Source: Prevotella sp. UBA2711
GTDB taxonomy: Bacteria; Bacteroidota; Bacteroidia; Bacteroidales; Bacteroidaceae
Assembly (NCBI GenBank): GCA_002354095.1
Contig: DEKX01000037.1
Location: forward strand, 66,193 to 130,192
DNA: 64,000 nucleotides
Direction of reading: 5' to 3'
Part shown: piece by piece, positions 17,495-26,045 of the stretch
Layout: every line of letters begins with the position of its first letter
How positions within the stretch are numbered: position 1 is the first letter of the stretch
Position numbers and translations under genes: made by a program
Notes under the pieces: model-generated
The model's input: the letters and a program-made list of their open reading frames with translations, nothing else
What the model was told of the DNA's origin: nothing
Database searches by the model: none

Positions 17495-20446
17495 TCAGAA
17501 TCGTGGACCGCCAAAACCTCCTCTTGGACCTCGACCGCCAGGACCGCCAAAGCCACCTCCGCGCCGACCGCCAGGACCGCCAAGTCCTCCCTGAGGACCA
17601 CGATTATTGCCGCCTCCAAAGATATTAAGTCGATAGATGACATGCAACATGGCATAGTTGGTAATGGCATTATACTCAGTATCACTGCGGCGCATCGCAT
17701 CAACTGTTCGACTGAAAGTGGACTGCTGATGCAGGATATCATAAAGTTGGAGCGACAATGTCAGGGCATTACCCTTTAAGAATGACTGTGAGAGCTGTGC
17801 ATTCCAAATGAGTTCGTTAGTGTTCATCGAAGCATCGTTATAACCACGACGACTGTTCATATTCATACTCGTGGAGAGTTGTGTTCCCCAGGGTGCTGTC
17901 AATTGCAGGCTACCTCCATAAGAGAATGTCCACGTATCCAGATTATTGTTGCTTTGCAACTCACTGCGAGCATGCATGTATTCCAAAGACCCGTTGAGTT
18001 CCAACTCCATCCAATTATTACGATAGCTGGCTGCCAGACGCTCGCCAAAAGTAGTCGACTTAGTGGTCGATTTCTGCGAATCGGCATTGCGATTGATACT
18101 GACATAACCCACACTATTATTGTAACGCAGAGTAGTAAAGGTATTGACATTAAAGAAACCTGCAGAATCAATTGCTGTATTGAACATAAACATGCCAAAA
18201 GCATTCCAATTGCCATTGATATTCTCCGGACGAGTTGTACGTCCACCCGAAGCCTCATCGTAGGTCACCATATTAGATATGGAATTACGCGTTGTGGAGA
18301 AATTCAGATTGGCCATGATACTACGCTGATGGTTCTGTATGTAATTATTGTAGAACAAGCGGAAATTCTGGGTAAACGAAGGTTTTAGTCCCGGATTACC
18401 TTTACGGACATTCAGAGGGTCGCTATCGTCAGTAATATCAAGCAGATCGCTCATCGAAGGCTGACTGCTATTAGCTCGGTAGTTGAAGCGCAGCTGACTG
18501 ACTTTGGATATCTTCCAACGGAAATCAGCTGTAGGCGCAACATTCGTCACAGTGCGCACTGTATCGGTGTGAACGCCCTGATAATCTTGCGTGAAATGCG
18601 AACGCTGAGGCATCACCTGAAAACCGATATTCAGGTTGTAGGCTTTACGAACTACGCGTAACATCATCTCAGCAGTATGATTGTAGTTGCGGTACTCTGA
18701 GAAACGACTCAATTTATCGTCTCTGAAATTTTCTAAAGGATTTCCTCCCAATAATGCAAGATAGTCATCCCATCCCCGATACAAGGGCTTTACACCAAAG
18801 AAGTCTGCCGGGAACGTGCTAAAATCATAAGTAGCACGGTCGCTCTTGGTATAACTATACTGATACTGATAACTGAACTGCAAATAAACCTGACGGAAGA
18901 TGGGTTCGCTATAGGTTGCACGAAGACCATAATTCCAGTTTTTTGTAGGAGTAACGGCATAACGGTTAGCCTGATAGACAGAATCCTTACCGTCCTTCGT
19001 GACGAGTTGCAGATATTCCACCAAACTATTTGTAAAAGACTTGCTCATGCCCTCCCCCACATTTCCTGTGAAACGCAGAGTAATATTCCTTCCGTTCCTG
19101 CTAAGACGGCGATTAAACTGCAGCCACCCGCCAGCACTTTTAGAATCGCTGTAGGAGATGGAGTTGTTTATATTACGATTCTTCACGATACCATGATCAA
19201 TCAGAATTTTCATAGCTTCATCGTCCATTGGATTCCTTACATACTTATACGGATCTTCATCAAAAGTCATAGACATTCCTTCTCCCAACCCATCACTCGA
19301 GTTATAACGGAATTGCGGGCGCATCATAATATTCGTCATGGAGTCTGGCATCCATTCCAGACGGAAACGAGCATCCCAACTGTTGCCACGTGACAGATTG
19401 CTGTTCACACTATTACTGAAAGTAGAGGTCGTCCCACTCATAAAGTCTTCGGTTGAACGACGGATAACCGCATCACCATCACTATGATTCCAACGAATAC
19501 TGGCGTCAAACTTAAAACGGTCTTTCTTCTCATAATTCAGATTGAAACCTGCCATCTTGGTAGCCGTCAATTCCTGTCTGCCACCACCGAAGCGGCCACC
19601 TCCTCCGCCTGGGAATCCCATATCATTAACGTTGTTGGCACTCAAGGGGATGAATATTTTCAAGTCAGAACTCTGCATACCAGCAAAAATGCGTCCGCTA
19701 TAGCGTTTCTTTGTGCCAGCAGCCAAGTCGGCATTTAGCATAAAACCACGGTTCATACCACGTTTGATACCAAAATCAAGGACGGTCTCTTCTTCTCCAT
19801 CATCAATACCACTCACACGGGCCAAGTCGCTCTTCTGGTCGTAGGCCTTTACTCGTTCTACAATAGAAGTAGGGAGGTTCTTCATGGCTGTCTTGGTATC
19901 ACCTGTCATGAATTCCTTCCCATCTATGAGAATTTTCTTCACCTCCTTACCATTAATAGTAATCTTTCCATCATCATCCACCTGGGCGCCTGGCAATTTC
20001 CTTACCAATTCCTCTATCACAGAGCCTTCTGGCGTACGATATGCAGAGGCGTTATATACAAAAGTATCTTCCTTTAGTGTCACTTTTGCAGCCTGTCCTG
20101 TGACAGTGGCCCCTTTTAACATAATAGCATCTGGATCAAGATTAATTGTGCCCAGTGCAATATCCTTATCGGCAGTCACCTTTACATTTTTTGTATAGGG
20201 CTTAAAACCTACGCAGGTTATCTGAACAATAAAGTTTCCTGCCGATGGGGCCTTTACACGAAACAGTCCGTCAAGATTGGTGAGCGACCCTGTCACCAGA
20301 GTACTGTCTGTCTTCAACAGACGTACAGTGGTCTGAGCAACTGGTTCCTGAGAGTCACTTTCCAGTACTTTACCTGTAATATTTCTTTGAGCCATTGCCT
20401 GTATTACAGATACAGACATGAGTATAAGCAATAACAGTTTCTTCAT
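17495..20446 (-). CDS. outer-membrane beta-barrel receptor with carboxypeptidase-regulatory-like domain
   Basis: 983 residues. Signal peptide cleaved after MAQ at residue 19. Residues 21-105 are a CarboxypepD_reg-like domain (NITGKVLESDSQEPVAQTTV, GSLTNLDGLFRV). A TonB-type plug follows (SVIEELVRKLPGAQVDDDG, ILIDGKEFMTGD), then a large barrel of alternating strands. It ends in a Gly/Arg/Pro-rich tail (GGRRGGGFGGPGG), which is uncommon for a barrel that should end in an aromatic residue; the last residue is still Phe. The ligand is unknown. No SusD partner is adjacent. Confidence 0.88.
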   Translation of the reverse strand: MKKLLLLILMSVSVIQAMAQRNITGKVLESDSQEPVAQTTVRLLKTDSTLVTGSLTNLDGLFRVKAPSAGNFIVQITCVGFKPYTKNVKVTADKDIALGTINLDPDAIMLKGATVTGQAAKVTLKEDTFVYNASAYRTPEGSVIEELVRKLPGAQVDDDGKITINGKEVKKILIDGKEFMTGDTKTAMKNLPTSIVERVKAYDQKSDLARVSGIDDGEEETVLDFGIKRGMNRGFMLNADLAAGTKKRYSGRIFAGMQSSDLKIFIPLSANNVNDMGFPGGGGGRFGGGRQELTATKMAGFNLNYEKKDRFKFDASIRWNHSDGDAVIRRSTEDFMSGTTSTFSNSVNSNLSRGNSWDARFRLEWMPDSMTNIMMRPQFRYNSSDGLGEGMSMTFDEDPYKYVRNPMDDEAMKILIDHGIVKNRNINNSISYSDSKSAGGWLQFNRRLSRNGRNITLRFTGNVGEGMSKSFTNSLVEYLQLVTKDGKDSVYQANRYAVTPTKNWNYGLRATYSEPIFRQVYLQFSYQYQYSYTKSDRATYDFSTFPADFFGVKPLYRGWDDYLALLGGNPLENFRDDKLSRFSEYRNYNHTAEMMLRVVRKAYNLNIGFQVMPQRSHFTQDYQGVHTDTVRTVTNVAPTADFRWKISKVSQLRFNYRANSSQPSMSDLLDITDDSDPLNVRKGNPGLKPSFTQNFRLFYNNYIQNHQRSIMANLNFSTTRNSISNMVTYDEASGGRTTRPENINGNWNAFGMFMFNTAIDSAGFFNVNTFTTLRYNNSVGYVSINRNADSQKSTTKSTTFGERLAASYRNNWMELELNGSLEYMHARSELQSNNNLDTWTFSYGGSLQLTAPWGTQLSTSMNMNSRRGYNDASMNTNELIWNAQLSQSFLKGNALTLSLQLYDILHQQSTFSRTVDAMRRSDTEYNAITNYAMLHVIYRLNIFGGGNNRGPQGGLGGPGGRRGGGFGGPGGRGPRGGFGGPRF

Positions 20447-20573
20447 CGTTATAGTCGATCTTAATTGATTTTTGGACGCTCTTATTCTGCAAAAGTTTAA
20501 ATATCAATATCAAAAAATACACCTTGTATAATAATATTTTAACGAAACATAGGAGAAATTAGAAAAAATATAT

Positions 20574-20581
20574 TAATTTTG
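20574..20581 (+). promoter_or_regulatory. -7 promoter box of aroB
   Basis: TAATTTTG ends nine bases before the aroB ATG, implying a leader of only a few bases. Confidence 0.65.
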
Positions 20582-20590
20582 CACCCCGAT

Positions 20591-21637
20591 ATGAAGCAAC
20601 AAAAAGTAGTCATCTCACAAAACCTATCGGAGACCATTAGCAAAGCCGTCAATGAATGTAAGCACGACCTGCTGCTTGTACTCGTTGATGAAACCACCAA
20701 GGAGTATTGCTGGCCTGTCATTAAAGACATCACTTGTCTGCAACAGGCAAAATTGATTACTATTGGTACTACCGATACCCATAAAACACTCGATACTCTT
20801 TCACATGTATGGAGTGAAATGCAACGCTATGGAGCTACCCGCCATTCGCTGATGATTAATCTTGGTGGAGGTATGGTGACGGATTTAGGCGGATTTGCTG
20901 CTTCAACCTTTAAGCGAGGTATTTCCTACATCAACATCCCTACTACCCTACTTTCTATGGTTGACGCCAGTGTTGGAGGCAAGACAGGTATCAACTTCGG
21001 AGGATTGAAAAACGAGATTGGTGTCTTTAATAATGCAAACTGTGTGATTCTTGATACCACCTTCCTGCGTACACTTGACTCAGAGAACATCCTCTCTGGA
21101 TATGCAGAGATGTTGAAGCATGGACTGATTTCTACCGAACAGATGTGGGCTGAACTGCTTAACTTAGAGTTTAGCGTTCAGTGTTCAGAGTTTGTTTCTG
21201 CCCTTGAGAAAAGTGTAGCCGTCAAGCAGCGTATTGTAACGGAAGACCCTACAGAGAAAGGACTCCGTAAAGCACTCAACTTAGGACATACCGCTGGACA
21301 CGCTTTTGAGTCCTTAGCGCTGGAGCGTAAGCCTATTTTGCATGGATATGCTGTTGCTTACGGACTGGTGGTCGAACTATATCTTTGCTGTGTCAAGATG
21401 GGATTCCCGCAGGACAAGATGCGCCAGACCGTCAACTTCATCAAGGAGCACTACGGACGAATGAACATCACTTGCGACGACTATCCCCATTTGTTGGAAC
21501 TGATGCATCACGACAAGAAGAACATGGGGCAAGACATCAATTTCACTTTGCTTGGCAACATCGGTGATATCCGTATCAATCAGACAGCCACAGAAGAGGA
21601 AATCAAAGAAGCATTGGATTTTTACAGGGAATATTAG
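20591..21637 (+). CDS. aroB: 3-dehydroquinate synthase
   Basis: 348 residues from the ATG at 20591; the TTG at 20579 overlaps the promoter. NAD-binding and active-site motifs are intact: LGGGMVTDLGGFAAS, the TTLLSMVDASVGGKTGIN loop, the zinc ligands in GYAEMLKHG (Glu), LNLGHTAGHAFE and GYAVAYG. It converts DAHP to 3-dehydroquinate in the shikimate pathway. A run of 7-bp repeats encodes residues 192-201 (LEFSVQCSEF), which may be an added surface loop. A strong terminator follows. Confidence 0.96.
   Translation: MKQQKVVISQNLSETISKAVNECKHDLLLVLVDETTKEYCWPVIKDITCLQQAKLITIGTTDTHKTLDTLSHVWSEMQRYGATRHSLMINLGGGMVTDLGGFAASTFKRGISYINIPTTLLSMVDASVGGKTGINFGGLKNEIGVFNNANCVILDTTFLRTLDSENILSGYAEMLKHGLISTEQMWAELLNLEFSVQCSEFVSALEKSVAVKQRIVTEDPTEKGLRKALNLGHTAGHAFESLALERKPILHGYAVAYGLVVELYLCCVKMGFPQDKMRQTVNFIKEHYGRMNITCDDYPHLLELMHHDKKNMGQDINFTLLGNIGDIRINQTATEEEIKEALDFYREY
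21166..21193. repeat. four 7-bp tandem units inside aroB
   Basis: AGAGTTT, AGCGTTC, AGTGTTC, AGAGTTT in exact succession; rotated, the units fit NGTTYAG. They are read as LEFSVQCSEF. Confidence 0.65.
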
Positions 21638-21683
21638 TCCCCTGATACACTACACTACTACCTATTTAGATTGCTAACAACCG

Positions 21684-21727
21684 AAGGTGGGACAAATCCG
21701 TGAGGATTGGGTCCCACTTATATTTTT
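21684..21727 (+). terminator. terminator after aroB
   Basis: GTGGGAC pairs with GTCCCAC and ATCC with GGAT around a GTGA loop, followed by an AT/T-rich run (TATATTTTTT). Confidence 0.85.
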
Positions 21728-21761
21728 TCGTGTTTTTTCTTGTATTGTCAGTTTTTTATGC

Positions 21762-21769
21762 TATCTTTG
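21762..21769 (+). promoter_or_regulatory. -7 promoter box
   Basis: TATCTTTG, 32 bp upstream of the UDP-xylose synthase start, with TTG 14 bp further upstream. Confidence 0.7.
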
Positions 21770-21801
21770 CATAATTATTAATACTACAACCAACAAAATT
21801 T

Positions 21802-22740
21802 ATGAAAAGAATATTAGTAACTGGAGGAGCCGGATTCATTGGTTCCCATCTCTGCGAAAGGTTAGTCAACGAAGGCCACGATGTTATCTGCATCGACAAT
21901 TTCTACAGTGGTTCTAAAGAAAATGTATGGCACCTCATCGGAAAGCCCAACTTCGAACTCGTTCGTCACGATGTCATCAATCCCTATTGGGCTGAAGTTG
22001 ACGAAATCTATAATCTGGCATGCCCTGCTTCACCTATATATTATCAGAACGACCCTATCCAAACTACTAAGACCAGTTTCTTTGGTGCTTATCACATGCT
22101 GGGACTGGCTCGCCGTACCAAGGCTAAGATTCTACAGTCATCAACCAGTGAAGTGTATGGCGATCCCAATGTACATCCACAGCCTGAATCGTATTGGGGA
22201 AATGTGAATCCCATTGGACTACGCTCATGCTATGATGAAGGTAAGCGCGTAGCTGAGACGCTTTTCTTTGATTATCACCGTTTGCACAAGGTTCGTTCGA
22301 AGGTGATTCGTATTTTCAACACCTATGGTCCACGCATGGCAGTGAGCGACGGTCGTGTAGTTTCTAATTTTGTTGTGCAGGCGCTTAAAGGCGAAGATCT
22401 CACCATCTATGGTGACGGTCAGCAGACACGTTCGTTCCAGTATGTCAGCGACTTGATAGAGGGTATGATTCGGATGATGGACACACCCGACGATTTCACA
22501 GGTCCCGTCAATCTGGGTAATCCTGGCGAATTTACCATGTTGGAACTGGCAGAGAAGGTCATCAAGAAGATTGGTGGAAAGAGTAAGATCGTGTTCCGCC
22601 CACTGCCCAGCGACGACCCCAAGATGCGCCGTCCTGACATCACTATTGCTAAGCGTGAATTAGGATGGGAACCTAAGGTGCCGCTGGACGAGGGACTTGA
22701 CCACATCATCGCCTACTTCCGCGAGTACCTGAAGCGTTGA
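21802..22740 (+). CDS. UDP-glucuronate decarboxylase (UDP-xylose synthase)
   Basis: 312 residues, an extended short-chain dehydrogenase. The NAD motif GGAGFIGSH is at residues 8-16. The decarboxylase subfamily signature NLACPASPIYYQNDPIQT follows, then the catalytic SSTSEVYG and the YDEGKR Tyr-Lys pair, and RIFNTYGPRM. It makes UDP-xylose for surface polysaccharide. It is a single-gene unit with its own promoter; its last 35 bases overlap the end of the convergent receptor gene. Confidence 0.94.
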   Translation: MKRILVTGGAGFIGSHLCERLVNEGHDVICIDNFYSGSKENVWHLIGKPNFELVRHDVINPYWAEVDEIYNLACPASPIYYQNDPIQTTKTSFFGAYHMLGLARRTKAKILQSSTSEVYGDPNVHPQPESYWGNVNPIGLRSCYDEGKRVAETLFFDYHRLHKVRSKVIRIFNTYGPRMAVSDGRVVSNFVVQALKGEDLTIYGDGQQTRSFQYVSDLIEGMIRMMDTPDDFTGPVNLGNPGEFTMLELAEKVIKKIGGKSKIVFRPLPSDDPKMRRPDITIAKRELGWEPKVPLDEGLDHIIAYFREYLKR

Positions 22741-24796
22741 ACTTCACTTTCAGTCCTACGACAAGCATACGCCCTGGTGTGTAAAGGGCATACTTACGAT
22801 TAGCAGAATCTATCCTACAGTCAACTCGGTCGAAGATATTATCAACACCGATGCTGGGCTGTAGGATAATTCGTTTCAGACCATCAAAGGTATGAACGGT
22901 GTGGAGGTTCCACACGCCAAACCCTGGAGCATCTTCGTAAGTAGTATAGTAGGTTTTCGACTGCAACTTACCATTCAGATTGACATGCAGCGAATAGTGG
23001 CCCCAACGGTGGTGATAGTTGGCTGCAATAGTGGCTGCATGGCGGATGCTGCGCTCCATCATGGTCCATTCTTCATCCGACTTCGTTCGAGCATAGGTAT
23101 AGACATAATTAGCCGACAGGTTGAAACCCTGGAACAGATTGGCGGAAACATTCATCTGCAATCCCTTGACATCTCCCAAATCACTGTTCTGATAGCGTGA
23201 GTAACGTTCCAGTTTTCCTGCTTGATCATCTGTCATCTCAGGAAACTCCTGACGGAGCATTTCCAGCGATGTACCATCAACAGGAATATCCTGACGCACC
23301 ACCATATCGTTGATGCGATTGAGGAACCCCGTCACACTGACAGCCAACAAATCACTACGGTATTCGGCATTCAGCGACACATAATGACTACGCTCAGCCT
23401 TCAAATCAGGATTTCCGAAAATAATCTGTGCCTTACCACGGTTGACGGAAAAATAGCGATAATAGATTTCGTCAAGTCCTGGCGCACGGAATCCTTGCGA
23501 ATAGGTTGCACGGAAACGGAAATTGCCTGGTGCATACATCAGAACTGCCTTGGGCGAAAACTGATTGCCAAAAGTCTCGTGATGCGTATAGCGCAATCCT
23601 ACCGTTACCGTCAGGTCGCGAAGGAGCCGATGCTCATGCTGGGCGTATGCCGCCAATGTATAGGCATGCTGATGGATATCGCCTGAGGTAGCTGTCAAAT
23701 AGTCTTTTCTGTAATTGGCGCCCAGAATGGTCGTGCTACCTTCCACCAGTCCAAGAATGGCTTTCATTTCGCCCTCCATTGTGCGTTGTTTCTTCGACTG
23801 CACATAATCTCCCACAGCATACTTTTTGGTAGCTACGTCATACTCTTTACCATAACGGAAACGATCGACGGTGAAATTGGCCTGCAAGGAATTCTTGGCA
23901 GTAAACTTATAGATTCCACCAATATTCCAGCGAAGTCCTTTGTACCGCATTTCGTAGTCTGTACCGCCAGTAATATCCTCACGTGTCTCTGGACGATTGG
24001 TTATCTTATAGTAATAATCCATACCCGCATTCAAGGCTAAATGCCGATTGGGGGCATAGGTAAACTTCTGACCGACGATGTTGGAGCGATAGCCAGTAAA
24101 GAAAGGAGCTATCGTCTGCTGCGTTTCCGTGTCTGAACCTTTCACAAATTCCAGGTTATTATTCTGATAACTGTCCGCACGGTCGTGAGCAAACGAAGTG
24201 TAAGAACCGAAACCATTCTTATAGATATCGAGATTGATGCTTTCTGTCAGAATACCGTGCCCGCTGACCTTTGTCGTGTTGGTAACACTACATACGGAAT
24301 TGGTGGGCTGATCGGTAATGATGTTGATAACACCTCCTATGGCATCGGAACCATAAAGAGAAGAGGCTGCTCCGTCGAGAATCTCGATGCGCTTGACCCG
24401 CGCCATATTGATGCGGTTCAAATCTACATTATTAGAGATATCGCCTGAGAGCTTCTGTCCATTCATCAGAATCAGAATATATTTATTACCCAGTCCGTTC
24501 AGGCGCAGGAAAGTACCCATCGAGTTAGGAGCCATAGATGCCTGAGGCATCATGCGTGTCAATGCCTCATCAAAGGTCGTAATGCCTTGCTCACTGATTT
24601 CCTGAGCCGACAACACATGCACGGGGGTAGCCGTTGACTTCAGACGCTGATGGTGACCAGAGCCTGTCACGACGATAGGGTTCAGATTGTACGTGCGCTT
24701 CACTTGGGCGGAATCGCTGTTATCTGTCTGATGAATTTGAGCCTGTCCTGACAGACAGAATGTCAAAAGACTGGCTACGAATATCTGTTTCTTCAT
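22706..24796 (-). CDS. TonB-dependent receptor of the B12-regulated operon
   Basis: 696 residues. Signal peptide cleaved near GQAQ (residue 20), then a TonB-box-like stretch (LNPIVVTGSGHH) with no N-terminal regulatory domain. A full plug follows (LRLNGLGNKYILILMNGQKL, IEILDGAASSLYGSDAIGGVINII) and a 22-strand-type barrel. It is close in design to the BtuB-like receptor two genes upstream and third in the cobalamin-riboswitch operon, so a corrinoid or related tetrapyrrole ligand is inferred. The 3' end overlaps the UDP-xylose synthase gene by 35 bases. Confidence 0.9.
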   Translation of the reverse strand: MKKQIFVASLLTFCLSGQAQIHQTDNSDSAQVKRTYNLNPIVVTGSGHHQRLKSTATPVHVLSAQEISEQGITTFDEALTRMMPQASMAPNSMGTFLRLNGLGNKYILILMNGQKLSGDISNNVDLNRINMARVKRIEILDGAASSLYGSDAIGGVINIITDQPTNSVCSVTNTTKVSGHGILTESINLDIYKNGFGSYTSFAHDRADSYQNNNLEFVKGSDTETQQTIAPFFTGYRSNIVGQKFTYAPNRHLALNAGMDYYYKITNRPETREDITGGTDYEMRYKGLRWNIGGIYKFTAKNSLQANFTVDRFRYGKEYDVATKKYAVGDYVQSKKQRTMEGEMKAILGLVEGSTTILGANYRKDYLTATSGDIHQHAYTLAAYAQHEHRLLRDLTVTVGLRYTHHETFGNQFSPKAVLMYAPGNFRFRATYSQGFRAPGLDEIYYRYFSVNRGKAQIIFGNPDLKAERSHYVSLNAEYRSDLLAVSVTGFLNRINDMVVRQDIPVDGTSLEMLRQEFPEMTDDQAGKLERYSRYQNSDLGDVKGLQMNVSANLFQGFNLSANYVYTYARTKSDEEWTMMERSIRHAATIAANYHHRWGHYSLHVNLNGKLQSKTYYTTYEDAPGFGVWNLHTVHTFDGLKRIILQPSIGVDNIFDRVDCRIDSANRKYALYTPGRMLVVGLKVKFNASGTRGSRR

Positions 24797-24881
24797 GAAA
24801 AAGAGTTTAATGGAAAGGGAGATGCAGTCTCACGACTACACCTCCTTTGTACAACTTATATAATAATACATCTACAATTGA

Positions 24882-26045
24882 TTATTCGGATGCCGTTGTA
24901 GGAGTTGACATAGCAGCGTCAGTTCCCAACTTCTTGATAGCATCACTTGTGTGCTTCTTCCAAAGGGCACGAACAGCACTGCGCTCTGCAAGACCTGGGA
25001 TATAACCATTAGCCTTAATCTCAGCGGTGTTCTTCCAGCAAGCCTCGGTGAAGTTGGTTTCGTAGGCGGCTGTCTCTATATCAGCCTTATTGAACAGTGA
25101 GACCCAGCTCTCGGGGTCTTCCTCGTCAGCCATATCGTTGTGAGCATGGTCACCGGCAATTGACATCAGCACAAAGAGCTGAGCCTTCTTGGCATTGTTC
25201 TTTTCATAGTTAGCGGTGTAGCCCATCGCACCCACCTGATAATCAAACTTGCCACCGCCAATGTGAGCCAACACATCCTCGGCATAGGTTTCAGCCATAT
25301 CCACCGTACCTACATAATAGTTCTTGTTGATGGCACGCAGGGCGTCTTCCAACTGCAAGTAGCGAATGTTACCGCCATAGTAGTCGTAACCCTCAGGATT
25401 ACCGTGTCCCATAAAGGCAACGATACCCTCTCCAACAGCAGCCTTCACGTCGGCTTCATCGTTCAGAACCTTAGCGAGGTTTTCTGCGTCGCTCTCCTCA
25501 GCCATCAGCGGTGTACCTACTACCACCTGACGGTCGATGCTCTTCATGTAGTCATCAGTGAAGTCGCCGTTACGGTTGTTCATGAAGTCCTTCACATAGC
25601 TGTCACGAACACGACGGTACTCCTCACCAGGAATCACCTGCAACGACTGGACTACTATCTGCTTGTAGCCAGCCAGTCCGATAGCTGTCAGGAAGTGCTC
25701 TGGGTCGTAGAAGTCGCGAGGTTCCACATTCTCACCGGCACGTGCCTGATTGATGCAGATAGCACTTGAGAAAGAGAGGAATACATCCCAACCGGAGAAA
25801 CTGGCTTTGTAGTCTTCCACCACCTTTTCGAAGGTGTCGTAGGCCTGCTCCCAAGTTGAACCGAAGGCTACTACCAGAATAACCTTGTCGTTCTTCTTCT
25901 GAGCATTGACAATTGCATTGACGGCCTGCTGATATTGGTCGTACTTAGAAGGGGCCGTCTTGTTGTCATCATCACCACAAGCAGTAAATGTGGTACACAC
26001 TGTGATTGCCATCAGGGCAATCAGCAAAAACTTAATTTTCTTCAT
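24882..26045 (-). CDS. exported CbiK-like sirohydrochlorin cobaltochelatase lipoprotein
   Basis: 387 residues. A signal peptide ends in the lipobox FTAC (Cys23), so the protein is anchored in an envelope membrane. The mature part is CbiK-like: VVAFGSTWEQAYDTF, the metal-binding His214 in FMGHGNPEGYDYYG, and His300/His302 in AGDHAHNDMA. Cytosolic CbiK inserts cobalt into sirohydrochlorin; a periplasmic CbiK exists in Desulfovibrio. Here it is sandwiched between two TonB receptors under a cobalamin riboswitch and overlaps the btuB-like gene by 14 bases. It could insert or remove metal, or simply bind an imported tetrapyrrole. Confidence 0.88.
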   Translation of the reverse strand: MKKIKFLLIALMAITVCTTFTACGDDDNKTAPSKYDQYQQAVNAIVNAQKKNDKVILVVAFGSTWEQAYDTFEKVVEDYKASFSGWDVFLSFSSAICINQARAGENVEPRDFYDPEHFLTAIGLAGYKQIVVQSLQVIPGEEYRRVRDSYVKDFMNNRNGDFTDDYMKSIDRQVVVGTPLMAEESDAENLAKVLNDEADVKAAVGEGIVAFMGHGNPEGYDYYGGNIRYLQLEDALRAINKNYYVGTVDMAETYAEDVLAHIGGGKFDYQVGAMGYTANYEKNNAKKAQLFVLMSIAGDHAHNDMADEEDPESWVSLFNKADIETAAYETNFTEACWKNTAEIKANGYIPGLAERSAVRALWKKHTSDAIKKLGTDAAMSTPTTASE

